Shown: positions 52,603 through 61,655, counted from the stretch's first letter. The stretch: 64,000 bases of DNA from Alkalibacillus aidingensis (GCF_014595945.1 NZ_JABXWU010000004.1:107641-171640), one strand, 5' to 3'. Made by a program: numbers and translations. The notes: generated by a model not told the origin, from the sequence alone.

Positions 52603-54261
52603 TTGGCACGTAGAATCAAGCTCAGGCTCGGTGAATTACTCGTACAAGAAGGATTAATTACCGAAGAGCAACTCAAAAAAGCGCTAGAAGAAAAAGATTC
52701 TAACCAAAAGCTTGGTGATAAATTGATAGAAGAAGGATTTATCACAGAGCTACAGCTAGTAGAAGTTTTACAAAAACAGTTAGATATCTCTCATGTTCGA
52801 CTATATAATTATTCTTTCGATCAGTCAATTTTAAATCTAGTCCCTAAAGAATTTGCCATCGAACATAATATCATTCCGCTTAAGCGAGAACAGAATCGAT
52901 TATATATTGCAACCGCTGATCCATTAGATTATTTTGTTATGAACGATTTACGCTTATCAACAGGTTTTAAGGTTGAACCTGTGATTGCGACGAAAGATGA
53001 GATCAGACAGAGTATCATGAAGCTGTATGAACGGGAGGATCTGAGTGATCAATTTTCAGATTTGAGTGAAGAGGATGAAACACCAGATTTAACATCTGAA
53101 GAGGAATCGTCTCCTGTCGTTAAGCTAATGAACCAACTAATTCAACAAGCCGTTGTTGAAAAAGCTAGTGATATCCACATTGACCCTCAAGAATTTCAAG
53201 TCACCATTCGTTTACGTGTTGATGGAGCACTAAGGACAGAACAAACCCTAGCTAAGAGTGTACAATCCCCACTAACGACACGAATTAAAATTATGGCCAA
53301 TTTAGATATAACACAACAGAAGATTCCACAGGATGGTCGGATCAAACGTCAAGTTGAAGGACGAAATGTGGATTTGCGTGTCAGTACTTTACCAACGATA
53401 TTTGGTGAAAAAGTCGTGATTCGTGTGCTCGATACGATGTCTGTAGCCAATCGGATGGAAGATATAGGTTTTGAAAGTGAACATCTTGAAAAGTTTAAAG
53501 AAATGATCGAGAAACCATATGGAATTGTTTTGCTAACAGGTCCAACTGGTTCAGGTAAAACATCCACTATGTATGCAGCCTTAAGACATTTAAATCGCGA
53601 GGAGTCTAACGTCATCACCGTTGAAGACCCAGTCGAGTATGAGCTGGAAGGGGTTAATCAAATTCAGGTCAATCAGCAAGTTGGACTGACTTTCGCTTCT
53701 GGTTTGCGCTCGATTTTAAGACAAGACCCAGACATTATTATGGTTGGGGAAATTCGTGATCCGGAAACGGCAAGTATGGCTGTTCGTGCTTCGATAACAG
53801 GTCACCTAGTCTTAAGTACGTTACATACAAATGACTCAGTCGGGGCAATCAGTCGATTAATTAATATGGATGTTGAAATGTTTTTAGTTGGGTCGTCATT
53901 AAATGGCGTCGTTGCCCAGCGTTTAGTCAGGACGATTTGCCAAGACTGTCGTGTTGAAAAAGAACCTTCTAAACGTGAACGCGATGTCCTAAACAAATAC
54001 GGAATTCAACTAGATCATGTGAGAAAAGGTGAAGGCTGTCAGGCATGTAACATGACTGGCTATCGGGGTCGAACAGCTATTCACGAGGTGCTTTATATTA
54101 ATGAACCCATTAGAGAAGCTATCTTAAATGGTCAATCGAAAATAGAAATTGAACAAGTCGCTAAAGAACAAGGTTTTGTCACACTATTTGAAGACGGCCT
54201 GAAAAAAGTTGAAAAAGGCTTAACAACAACAGAAGAAGTCTTTAGAGTTGCTGCTGAATAG
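52603..54261 (+). CDS. pilB: Type IV pilus assembly ATPase PilB with MshEN domain
   Basis: The 552-residue protein begins with an MshEN domain (residues 1-150) carrying two copies of the 24-residue c-di-GMP-binding-type motif (RLGELLVQEGLITEEQL and KLGDKLIEEGFITELQL). The catalytic part has Walker A GPTGSGKTS near 312, the Asp and His boxes (VEDPVEYELEG, STLHTNDS), Walker B DIIMVGEIRD near 378 and a zinc-type tetracysteine (CQDC, CQAC). It powers pilus extension, possibly switched on by c-di-GMP. The TTG start at 52603 has AAGGAAGG upstream. Confidence 0.92.
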   Translation: MARRIKLRLGELLVQEGLITEEQLKKALEEKDSNQKLGDKLIEEGFITELQLVEVLQKQLDISHVRLYNYSFDQSILNLVPKEFAIEHNIIPLKREQNRLYIATADPLDYFVMNDLRLSTGFKVEPVIATKDEIRQSIMKLYEREDLSDQFSDLSEEDETPDLTSEEESSPVVKLMNQLIQQAVVEKASDIHIDPQEFQVTIRLRVDGALRTEQTLAKSVQSPLTTRIKIMANLDITQQKIPQDGRIKRQVEGRNVDLRVSTLPTIFGEKVVIRVLDTMSVANRMEDIGFESEHLEKFKEMIEKPYGIVLLTGPTGSGKTSTMYAALRHLNREESNVITVEDPVEYELEGVNQIQVNQQVGLTFASGLRSILRQDPDIIMVGEIRDPETASMAVRASITGHLVLSTLHTNDSVGAISRLINMDVEMFLVGSSLNGVVAQRLVRTICQDCRVEKEPSKRERDVLNKYGIQLDHVRKGEGCQACNMTGYRGRTAIHEVLYINEPIREAILNGQSKIEIEQVAKEQGFVTLFEDGLKKVEKGLTTTEEVFRVAAE

Positions 54262-54291
54262 GTGAAGCGATGAGTGTTGGAGGTATGAGAA

Positions 54292-55497
54292 GTGGCTTCC
54301 TTTAAATATGTCGCAGCTGATTATAACGGAAATATCAAAAAAGGCAAAGTAAAAGCATATAATAAAGATATAGCAAAGATAAGATTAAGAGAGTCGGGCT
54401 TAAAGATCGAGAGGATCGAAGAAATTAAAGAGTCGATCTGGTCTAAAGATATTCATATCGGAAGTCCTGTTAAGCATCGTGAGTTCGTCATCTTCTTACA
54501 ACAATTCGGTGCATTACTTAAAGCTGGATTAACAATTGTCGAGTCGCTTAATATATTACGAGAACAGACAAGCAGTAAAATGTTAAAAGAGACGCTGTAT
54601 TATGTTGAGATCGACATGCGACAGGGAAGTTCGCTAACCAATGCTTTAAAAAAACACCCTCATATTTTCTCGAGCATGTTTGTTAATATGATTCATAGTG
54701 GAGAAACGAGTGGCACATTAGAAGAGACGACCAATAAACTAGCTGAGTATTATAGTAAACAGCAACAGACGAGACAGAAGGTGAAATCAACATTTGCCTA
54801 TCCAGTAACGGTGGCTATCGTTGCCATTGGAGTGGTGATTTTCTTAATGTTATACGTAGTTCCACAGTTTGTGGACATGTTTACTCAGTTTGATGCTGAA
54901 CTCCCGGTGATCACACAGTTTGTCTTATCGATTAGTCATCTGCTACAAAACTATTGGTTGTTAATGATTTTAGTGACTATTGCCATTATGCTAGTAGTCA
55001 TATCACTTTATCAAAAAGAAGAGATCCGACGAAAGCTGGATTACTATTTGCTTAAGACACCAGGGTTTGGTAAATTGGCCCTACAATCTAATATCGCATC
55101 AATGACTCGGACACTAAGCTCACTACTTTATAACCATGTACCGATCATTGAAGCCCTTAACTTAACCGAACAAACCATACGCAACCGTGAGCTAAGAGAA
55201 ACCTTAAAGAAGGCGAGAACATCCTTAAAACAAGGAAGTACGTTATCAGAACCCTTTAAGGAACATTGGGCATATCCTTATTTAGTTACACAGATGATCG
55301 AAGTTGGAGAGAAGACCAACTCACTAGATGAAATGCTCGATCAAGTCGCAAGCTTCTATGAAAATGACGTCGATACGGCAACTGAGCAGTTAAAATCATT
55401 ACTTGAACCATTACTCATTATTAGCTTGTCACTAATCGTAGGGACGATCGTATTAGCGATTGTCATCCCGATGTTTGAAATATTTAATCAAATATAA
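54292..55497 (+). CDS. pilC: Type IV pilus inner-membrane platform protein PilC
   Basis: The 401-residue protein contains two T2SSF domains (about residues 65-190 and 270-395), each ending in membrane helices. Motifs include FLQQFGALLKAGLTIVESL and VFLMLYVVPQF, the latter read as ending the first repeat. It would form the rotating platform worked by PilB. The GTG start at 54292 has TTGGAGG at 8 nt. It follows pilB after 30 nt. Confidence 0.92.
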   Translation: MASFKYVAADYNGNIKKGKVKAYNKDIAKIRLRESGLKIERIEEIKESIWSKDIHIGSPVKHREFVIFLQQFGALLKAGLTIVESLNILREQTSSKMLKETLYYVEIDMRQGSSLTNALKKHPHIFSSMFVNMIHSGETSGTLEETTNKLAEYYSKQQQTRQKVKSTFAYPVTVAIVAIGVVIFLMLYVVPQFVDMFTQFDAELPVITQFVLSISHLLQNYWLLMILVTIAIMLVVISLYQKEEIRRKLDYYLLKTPGFGKLALQSNIASMTRTLSSLLYNHVPIIEALNLTEQTIRNRELRETLKKARTSLKQGSTLSEPFKEHWAYPYLVTQMIEVGEKTNSLDEMLDQVASFYENDVDTATEQLKSLLEPLLIISLSLIVGTIVLAIVIPMFEIFNQI

Positions 55498-55534
55498 AAG
55501 ATATATAAATAATTATTATGGAGGAGATGGAACC

Positions 55535-56005
55535 ATGTTTAAGAGGTTATTGAAAAACGAGAAAGGGATTACGCTAGTTGAGTTGCTAGCAGTTGTTGTG
55601 ATCTTAGGGATCATCGCGTTGATTGCTGTACCGGCGATTGCGAATGTGATTGAGGATTCGAGGTATGATAGTGTGAAGGCAACAGGTATAAATATAATTG
55701 AAGCTGCGGATTTATATGCAATCACAAATAATATAAGTGATGACGATGTCGATTTGGAAGATTTGGTGGATGGAAACTACCTTGACGGTGATTTAAGTGA
55801 TTGGGAAGAGTTGGAAGCTGATCAAGGGGTTTTTGTAAAGATTAATTCAGATGATGAGAATGAACTCACAGGTAAAGGTACTGATGGAAATGTTTACGTT
55901 GAATTTGACGGAGCATCTATTTCTGAAATAAATGATGTAAGTGGCTCAGAATTGAGAAATGATGATACAGATAATGACGCTCCTGTAAGACAAGGTTCTG
56001 AATAA
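55535..56005 (+). CDS. pilA: Major type IV pilin PilA
   Basis: The 156-residue protein has a leader ending NEKG followed by ITLVELLAVVVILGIIALIA with Glu at mature position 5, the classic type IV pilin N-terminus. A highly acidic exterior domain follows (long runs of Asp, Glu and Asn, no Cys). That acidity fits high-salt surroundings. The ATG at 55535 has GGAGGAGATGG upstream. A hairpin terminator right behind the gene could lower transcription of the assembly genes downstream compared with pilA. Confidence 0.9.
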   Translation: MFKRLLKNEKGITLVELLAVVVILGIIALIAVPAIANVIEDSRYDSVKATGINIIEAADLYAITNNISDDDVDLEDLVDGNYLDGDLSDWEELEADQGVFVKINSDDENELTGKGTDGNVYVEFDGASISEINDVSGSELRNDDTDNDAPVRQGSE

Positions 56006-56012
56006 TAATCAC

Positions 56013-56038
56013 AAGCGCGGCTTTGCCCGCGCTTTCTT
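56013..56038 (+). terminator. Attenuating terminator between pilA and pilD
   Basis: An 8-bp GC-rich stem (AAGCGCGG / CCGCGCTT) is followed by TCTTTATA. The following gene starts within 30 bp, so it most likely attenuates and does not stop transcription. Confidence 0.7.
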
Positions 56039-56064
56039 TATACATACCATACGAATTCTGAGGA

Positions 56065-56823
56065 ATGATGTCGTTGCTTTTTATCTACTTATACATTCTC
56101 GTTTTAGGTTTAGTTTTAGGTTCTTTTTATAATGTGGTTGGATTACGGCTGACGAAAAGTGAGTCGATCGTTTACCCACCTTCGCATTGTCCGAAATGCC
56201 AGAAACGGTTACGGGTCTACGAATTAATCCCGGTCTTGTCATATCTAATCCAACGTGGGCGTTGTCGTCAATGCAATGAACCAATCTCACCAGTCTATCC
56301 GTTTTTTGAAGCGATCACAGGGTTATTGTTTGTGTTTGCTTTTTACCGAGTTGGATTTGATGTAGAATTGGTGGTAGCTTGGTTATTGATTAGTTTATTG
56401 GTCATTATTACGGTGAGTGACTGGCATGAACAGATTATTCCGGACCGTGTTTTGGCTTTTTTTGTATTGGTTTTTGTTATAATTAGATTATGGTTACCAC
56501 TTGACCCTTGGTATGATGCATATCTTGGGGCTGCGCTTGGTTTTGGACTGTTGTTTGTGATTGCCTTAATTAGTAGAGGAGGCATGGGTGGTGGCGATAT
56601 TAAGCTGTTTGGCGTATTAGGTTTAGTGCTGGGTATACAAGGGGTACTGTTAACCTTGATGCTTGCTTCACTGATCGGGTCTTTCATCGGAATAGCCTTA
56701 ATAGCCTTTAGTAAAGTGAAGCGCGGCATGCCCATTGCATTTGGACCGTTTATTGCCATTGCAGCATTAGTTACATACTTTTATGGGGATTCATTAATCA
56801 ATTGGTATTGGCAGTTATTCTAG
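56065..56823 (+). CDS. pilD: Prepilin peptidase/N-methyltransferase PilD
   Basis: The 252-residue protein has about seven membrane helices, an N-terminal zinc loop with two CxxC pairs (CPKC and CRQC, residues 35-70) and the two aspartate motifs of prepilin peptidases (VSDWHEQIIPD and GGGDIKLFG). It cleaves the leaders of the four pilins of this locus and methylates the new N-terminus. Either of two adjacent ATGs (56065, 56068) may be used, with GAGGA upstream. Confidence 0.92.
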   Translation: MMSLLFIYLYILVLGLVLGSFYNVVGLRLTKSESIVYPPSHCPKCQKRLRVYELIPVLSYLIQRGRCRQCNEPISPVYPFFEAITGLLFVFAFYRVGFDVELVVAWLLISLLVIITVSDWHEQIIPDRVLAFFVLVFVIIRLWLPLDPWYDAYLGAALGFGLLFVIALISRGGMGGGDIKLFGVLGLVLGIQGVLLTLMLASLIGSFIGIALIAFSKVKRGMPIAFGPFIAIAALVTYFYGDSLINWYWQLF

Positions 56824-56843
56824 TAATTTAGGTGGATGATGAA

Positions 56844-57809
56844 ATGGGAAAGAAACATATGATCAATCTAGAGATCCGCGATTATGTCATTCGTTATATA
56901 GAGCCGAAAAAGGGTTCATCTAATGAAGTCGAACGGATGGGGGAGCACTTTTTGCCGTCAGGTGTCATTGTTGATGGGGTGATTGAGGAGAAAGAAGCCT
57001 TCAAAAAGATTATCCAGACGTGTGCAAAGAAGTGGCGATTGAAGCGGAAGTCAATTCGTTTATCGATGCCAGATTCGCTTGTATTTATTCGTAAGCAGAT
57101 GATCCCTTTAGATGTCCCTAAGGATGAAGTGGAAAAATTTATTAACTTTAATCTCGGTGAGACGATTCATTTACCTTTTGAGGAGTCAATTTTTGAAACG
57201 GTATATATTAGGCAGCTAACGGATCAGCATGAGGTTAGTTTAATTTCGACAGACCGTGGTGTGGTTGATCAATACGTTGAGTTGTTAGATGATGTGGGCT
57301 TGAAGGTGAAAGTTGTTGATATTTCACCACTTAATTATTATCGTATTTTTTATCATCAAGATTTGGTGAGTGAAGAAGACAGATTTTTATTAATTCAGTA
57401 TCATATTGATCGCGTTATTTTTAGTGCGTTTGTGGATCACACACCGATTTTCTTACAGGAATTTGACCTAGATTCTAGTGAAATGGTAACGAATCAATTA
57501 GGTCCTACCATGTCAAAAGAAGATTTTAATCGTGATTTAGTCATGGAAGAGTTTGAGGAGATGAACATTGAAGTTGAGCGTGTAGAGCGTTTTTATCAAA
57601 TGGCGATGAACGAGGGTGAACAGCGTTTTTCTAAGATCGCGATCGTAGGTGATCACCCCTTTTTAGATCAAATGATTGACCGAATGGAAGAAGGGTATGA
57701 AACGCCAATTGTTTATTTAGATGAAGATCAATTAAACGGGCCAAAGGGAATGAGCTTAGAGTCGAAGTTTCATAACGTTTATGGCTTAGCGTTAAAGGGT
57801 GAACGTTAA
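56844..57809 (+). CDS. pilM: PilM-like actin-fold pilus assembly protein
   Basis: The 321-residue protein has a PilM-type SHS2/actin fold with an N-terminal NLEIRDYVIRYIEP strand motif, SIRLSMPDSLVFIRKQMIPL near residue 70 and IAIVGDHPFLDQM near residue 270. PilM binds the N-terminus of PilN in the cytoplasm. I place the start at the ATG at 56844 with AGGTGGAT upstream. It is shorter and more divergent than PilM of proteobacteria, so the call leans on order and partner. Confidence 0.78.
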   Translation: MGKKHMINLEIRDYVIRYIEPKKGSSNEVERMGEHFLPSGVIVDGVIEEKEAFKKIIQTCAKKWRLKRKSIRLSMPDSLVFIRKQMIPLDVPKDEVEKFINFNLGETIHLPFEESIFETVYIRQLTDQHEVSLISTDRGVVDQYVELLDDVGLKVKVVDISPLNYYRIFYHQDLVSEEDRFLLIQYHIDRVIFSAFVDHTPIFLQEFDLDSSEMVTNQLGPTMSKEDFNRDLVMEEFEEMNIEVERVERFYQMAMNEGEQRFSKIAIVGDHPFLDQMIDRMEEGYETPIVYLDEDQLNGPKGMSLESKFHNVYGLALKGER

Positions 57810-57810
57810 C

Positions 57811-58344
57811 ATGTTAGTCGATATCAATTTACTACCGAAGAAGGAAAAGAATCGAACTCCATTTTGGATTTATTTCACTTTAAGTTTGTTTACCTTTGTG
57901 GTGGTTACTGGTGCAGGATACCTTGTTTGGGATCTAAACCAACAGCAGCAAACTCTATCTGATCGCTTACAACAGACAGAGCGTACGAATGCGATTTTAC
58001 AGGCTGAGCTTGAGGGGGATGAGGAATACCAGCGAGCGGAAGCGTTGGCACAACTAATTGAGGAATTGGATGGTGGCTTTTCCAATACGACAGCAATGAT
58101 GAGTCGTATTATTGACGCGATCCCAAGTGGTGGGATGCTCATTTCATTTAGGTTGGATGAATTGACGATTGATTTAACGATTCAAACGAACACTAACGAA
58201 CAGGCGGTTAGTTATTATCAGGCATTAAGGGCGTTGGATGGTCTGAATGACGTGACAATCCATACGATTAACTACAATGAGAATGAGGACCATTACGTGA
58301 CAAGCTATACGGTCAACCTCGAAACAGAAGAGGTGGAATCATGA
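57811..58344 (+). CDS. pilN: PilN-like inner-membrane pilus assembly protein
   Basis: The 177-residue protein begins with VDINLLPKKEKNR, the INLLP motif by which PilN docks to PilM. One transmembrane helix (about residues 19-40), a coiled coil and a ferredoxin-like exterior domain follow. The ATG at 57811 lies two bases behind the pilM stop with AGGGTGA upstream. It overlaps pilO by 4 nt (ATGA). Confidence 0.85.
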   Translation: MLVDINLLPKKEKNRTPFWIYFTLSLFTFVVVTGAGYLVWDLNQQQQTLSDRLQQTERTNAILQAELEGDEEYQRAEALAQLIEELDGGFSNTTAMMSRIIDAIPSGGMLISFRLDELTIDLTIQTNTNEQAVSYYQALRALDGLNDVTIHTINYNENEDHYVTSYTVNLETEEVES

Positions 58345-58901
58345 AACTAACCAATACCCAAAAGCGTATGATGATCATATGGCCATTACTATTAATCATT
58401 GTTGCCGGAATTTTTTATTTCATTTATATTAATGGTTTGCAACAAGAGGTCAGTGACTTAGAGGAAGATGTCCGTTTAAATGAGCAGATGAGCAAGGCTC
58501 TTCAGGAAAGTGTAGAAGAGATGGAAGAAGAGGAGATTGCCGTTAATGATCTGCGTGCACGCCTACCACGACATATGGATGAGGCACAGGTGATCCGGAT
58601 TGTTAACCGGGCAGCAACACGAACAAATTCAACGATTCAATCCTATGACTACCAGGAGCATGAAGTCGTGACAGTTAATGAGCTGTTTGAAGAAGAGGTT
58701 GAGCAAGGAACTGAAGAGATTGAAGTTTTAACGATGCTAATTAATGGTCAAACCGGTTCTTTCGGCCAATTAGAACGCTTTGTTGATGAGTTTGAAACGC
58801 ATGACCGCTTAATACAAATTAACTCTTTACAAATTCAGACTGGAAGCGAAGATGATATCAGTTTTCGCATGCAATTCTCTGTCTTTGCTTATGATGAATA
58901 A
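58341..58901 (+). CDS. pilO: PilO-like inner-membrane pilus assembly protein
   Basis: The 186-residue protein has a single transmembrane helix (about residues 10-30), a coiled coil rich in Glu (residues 35-75) and a small exterior domain. This is the PilO layout that pairs with PilN. It is very acidic. It is the last gene of the locus; no pilT (retraction ATPase), pilP or pilQ is present in the window, and the last two are not expected in a single-membrane cell. Confidence 0.82.
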   Translation: MKLTNTQKRMMIIWPLLLIIVAGIFYFIYINGLQQEVSDLEEDVRLNEQMSKALQESVEEMEEEEIAVNDLRARLPRHMDEAQVIRIVNRAATRTNSTIQSYDYQEHEVVTVNELFEEEVEQGTEEIEVLTMLINGQTGSFGQLERFVDEFETHDRLIQINSLQIQTGSEDDISFRMQFSVFAYDE

Positions 58902-58903
58902 AC

Positions 58904-58948
58904 AAGCCGCTTATGAGAAGGTTAGATCTTTTCATAAGCGGCTTTTTG
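58904..58948. terminator. Terminator at the end of the pilus locus
   Basis: A perfect 13-bp stem (AAGCCGCTTATGA / TCATAAGCGGCTT) with TTTTT behind it on the plus strand separates pilO from the convergent ABC genes. Confidence 0.9.
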
Positions 58949-58949
58949 A

Positions 58950-59723
58950 CTACTCTATAGCTCGGTTTTTTAATGTTGTTATGGCAATCATTAGACAGAT
59001 GATTGTCAATATGATGGCAATTGCTAAACTAAACCAGGTTTCCGTTTCAATTTCACCGGAGTAAAAATAAACACCAATATAATCACTAATCAATCCTGGA
59101 CTCCAAGTTAACACGTGACTATAGATACTTGTTATCGCATTAATTGCAATAATGGTAACAATCGATAAAAATGCCACCATACCTTGGGATTTAAAGAAGG
59201 TGTTAAATAGCATGACAATCCCTAGAATTAACATGAAATAGATGATGAAGAAAAAAGTACTGATTAGAATTTGTGTAAAGCTTATTGAACCGAATAAAAT
59301 ATTGATGTAATACCAAGCCACCAAAATGGAAGCTAACAACGCCACTGATACTAATAATAGAATAGAAGTGAATTTGGCTGTTATATAGTTAGTATAGCTT
59401 ACAGGCTTCGATAAAATAAGCTCATAGACACCACTTTTTAACTCACTTGAAACGAGCCCCATAGAAATCACGATGGTAATTAATACACCGATCATGCCGA
59501 GCTGATTAAAACTCATCATCATCGCCTCTGCAACCGAAGGCATTGGAAAGTCAATCGTTGCTCCTTCTGGTAGTCCACCAACTGTCTCTAGTATTCGTGG
59601 TAGAAAGTAGGCTGTTAACGGATCCATAATCGCAAATAAAATAAAAACAATCGGTACCCAGATCCATTTGAAATTTCGCCAGTTCTCTAGCAATTCTTTT
59701 TTGAAAATGGTCGTCCACTGCAT
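58950..59723 (-). CDS. yxlG: ABC-2 type permease (YxlG-like)
   Basis: The 257-residue protein has six hydrophobic segments and the NosY-type layout, with SSELKSGVYELILSKPVSY near residue 90 as the coupling region. It pairs with the ATPase gene it abuts (stop and start share one base). Together with the PLDc_N gene in front this reproduces the B. subtilis yxlE-F-G order, although no sigma-Y gene is present. Confidence 0.85.
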   Translation of the reverse strand: MQWTTIFKKELLENWRNFKWIWVPIVFILFAIMDPLTAYFLPRILETVGGLPEGATIDFPMPSVAEAMMMSFNQLGMIGVLITIVISMGLVSSELKSGVYELILSKPVSYTNYITAKFTSILLLVSVALLASILVAWYYINILFGSISFTQILISTFFFIIYFMLILGIVMLFNTFFKSQGMVAFLSIVTIIAINAITSIYSHVLTWSPGLISDYIGVYFYSGEIETETWFSLAIAIILTIICLMIAITTLKNRAIE

Positions 59724-60631
59724 TATTCAGTCACCGCCTTCATGAAAATATCCTCTAATGACGATTTAGCTACTTCAAACTTGGTTAACTGCCAATCCTC
59801 GTTTTTTATCGTATCTAGTAATTGGTTTCTAGCAGCATTTAAATCGTGAACGGTAATAATGAATCCATGTTCTTGTCGAACGACTTTAAAGACAGAGTCA
59901 ATTTCTTTTAACCGTTCTTCAATAAACTTTGGCTCTTCTGAAAAGGCTAAGCGAATCGAAACGGTGTCTTGTGAATCACTTACTTCTTCAATGGAGCCTT
60001 GTTTAATCATCTTTCCGTGATGAAGTAATAAAATCTCTTCACTAATTTCTTCAGCGTCGTTAAGGATATGTGTTGAGAAGAGGATTGTCGCGTCTTTTTT
60101 TAGCTCGCGAATTAGATTAAGTACTTCACGTCTTCCAATCGGGTCTAAGGCACTGACAGGTTCATCTAGAATGATCAGTTTAGGGTGATGAATTAACGCT
60201 TGGGCAATACCTAATCGCTGCTTCATCCCACCTGAATATTTGGAGATGCGTTGTTTTCTAGCATCTATTAAGTTCACAAGCTCTAGTAATTCATGAGCAC
60301 GAGCTTTTGCTTCTTGTTTGCTTAGATGAGAGAGTTGGCCGACATAAATTAAAAATTCCTCACCGGTCATCCAGTTATGGAAGACAGGAAACTGTGGTAA
60401 GTAACCAACATAGTTCCTGACATCTTTTTTAAAGTTTTCCTCGCTGAAGTTAATCGTGCCGCTTGTGGGCTTGATAAAACCTGCAAGCATTCGTAAGGTA
60501 GTTGTTTTACCAGCCCCATTTGGACCTAATAAGGCAACACATTTACCCGGCTCTAAGGTGAATGATATATTGTCTACAACATTAGTTGATTGGTAGGTTT
60601 TTGTGAGCTGTTCAACTGACATTAAGGTCAT
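59723..60631 (-). CDS. yxlF: ABC transporter ATP-binding protein (YxlF-like)
   Basis: The 302-residue protein has Walker A GPNGAGKTTTLRM, the signature YSGGMKQRL, Walker B KLIILDEPVSALDP and the switch His in FSTHI. The ATG at 60631 has GGAAGGAG upstream; upstream in-frame starts lack a site. It works with the YxlG-type permease. B. subtilis YxlF/G oppose sigma-Y activity, but that regulator is not seen here, so the substrate and role are open. Confidence 0.88.
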   Translation of the reverse strand: MTLMSVEQLTKTYQSTNVVDNISFTLEPGKCVALLGPNGAGKTTTLRMLAGFIKPTSGTINFSEENFKKDVRNYVGYLPQFPVFHNWMTGEEFLIYVGQLSHLSKQEAKARAHELLELVNLIDARKQRISKYSGGMKQRLGIAQALIHHPKLIILDEPVSALDPIGRREVLNLIRELKKDATILFSTHILNDAEEISEEILLLHHGKMIKQGSIEEVSDSQDTVSIRLAFSEEPKFIEERLKEIDSVFKVVRQEHGFIITVHDLNAARNQLLDTIKNEDWQLTKFEVAKSSLEDIFMKAVTE

Positions 60632-60633
60632 CG

Positions 60634-60822
60634 TTACGGTCTCCTTCCTATAATGAAGTAAATAATCGGACCTGCTAGATTTCCGAGAATAATAATAAGT
60701 ACCCAAAGCCATTTTGGACCTCGTGTTGCTTCAACTCGTTTTAAATCAATTAAGGCAATAATAATTAAAATGAATTGCAAAATGATAATTGGTAATAGTA
60801 ATTGAATTAGCTGTGAGTCCAC
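60634..60822 (-). CDS. yxlE: PLDc_N-type two-helix membrane protein (YxlE-like)
   Basis: The 62-residue protein has two hydrophobic helices and the PLDc_N pattern (LIDLKRVEATRGPKWLWVLI then NLAGPIIYFIIGRRP), as in the YxlE group. The GTG at 60822 has AAGGGG upstream. It lies 2 bp in front of the ATPase start and may be an accessory subunit of that transporter. Confidence 0.82.
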   Translation of the reverse strand: MDSQLIQLLLPIIILQFILIIIALIDLKRVEATRGPKWLWVLIIILGNLAGPIIYFIIGRRP

Positions 60823-60905
60823 GCTAATCACCCCTTCTTATATCTAGTATACCTATTTTGTAGACTTCCTAATCTTAAGTATATCGTATTTTTTGAGAAA
60901 ATTTT

Positions 60906-60945
60906 AAAAAAATCCAATAGGTGGAACGAAATTCACCTATTGGAT
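60906..60945 (-). terminator. Terminator of the GNAT gene
   Basis: A perfect 12-bp stem (ATCCAATAGGTG / CACCTATTGGAT) is followed on the minus strand by seven T residues. Confidence 0.9.
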
Positions 60946-60958
60946 CAGAATCAATCTA

Positions 60959-61510
60959 TTAAGCTTCTAATTCGTCAACTTCAGCAACTTCGGATTCGTG
61001 GATATAGAAAGTAAAGGCATCTTTATAAATGGCAAATAGATCATATTGCTTTTCGCCCTGATTTATTTGTTCAAATACGTGCGGATAAGTCTCGTTAGCT
61101 TCGATCGCATAGGAAAGCTTGCTCATGGCTTTTAAGGAACGAGTGTTTGTTTTATTGATTTTCAAGAAGACAACTTCAATCTCCTGCTCCATAAACAGCT
61201 CCCAGAGAAATAGCTCTTTAGCATATTGGTTATAGCCTTGACCGAAATATGGCCGACCTAACCAAGTGGCAAGAAAACCTTTACCTTCTTCAATATCATA
61301 AAGAGTGATGGCACCGACTGGATTTTCCATTTCATCTAAGATGGTTCTAGAGATCAGCTCGCCATTCTCCTCTTGTTGGTTCATTTGATTAATAAAGAAG
61401 TAGTAAGCCTCCATGTTTTCTGCTTGTTCGCGAACATACGGCTTAACTGCCTCGTCACTTAATAATGGGAATAGTACAGGTACATCCTGTAGCTCTCTTC
61501 TTTTAAGCAT
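60959..61510 (-). CDS. GNAT-family N-acetyltransferase
   Basis: The 183-residue protein shows the GNAT order: beta strands with ISRTILDEMENPVGAITLYD near residue 53, an acetyl-CoA loop WLGRPYFGQGYNQYAKE near residue 83, and LKINKTNTRSLKAMSKLSY near residue 117. It is closest to acetyltransferases acting on amino acids or protein N-termini (RimJ/L type). The C-terminal tail is acidic. Its AAGGAGGG site lies in a terminator-like hairpin immediately before the ATG, so translation or transcription is probably switched by the leader. Confidence 0.85.
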   Translation of the reverse strand: MLKRRELQDVPVLFPLLSDEAVKPYVREQAENMEAYYFFINQMNQQEENGELISRTILDEMENPVGAITLYDIEEGKGFLATWLGRPYFGQGYNQYAKELFLWELFMEQEIEVVFLKINKTNTRSLKAMSKLSYAIEANETYPHVFEQINQGEKQYDLFAIYKDAFTFYIHESEVAEVDELEA

Positions 61511-61598
61511 AAAAAAACACCCTCCTTCTTAAAAAAGTCATGAGGGTGTCGCGCGCAAAAAGGCATAAGCAGTGACGCAGCAAGGTCGACCACCCTCG
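61511..61598 (-). promoter_or_regulatory. Leader switch: hairpin hiding the ribosome binding site of the GNAT gene
   Basis: On the minus strand ACACCCTC (61549-61542) pairs with GAGGGTGT (61524-61517), which is followed by seven T residues and then the ATG. The same 3' arm holds the AAGGAGGG ribosome binding site. A second GAGGGTG copy at 61597-61591 can instead pair with the 5' arm (an alternative helix extended by CGA / TCG), freeing the site. This is the logic of an attenuator or riboswitch expression platform. The signal is unknown. Confidence 0.6.
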
Positions 61599-61655
61599 AA
61601 TTTTTATCAGTTGCACATTGGTAAAACTTTATTGCACATAATGTACATAACAAAA

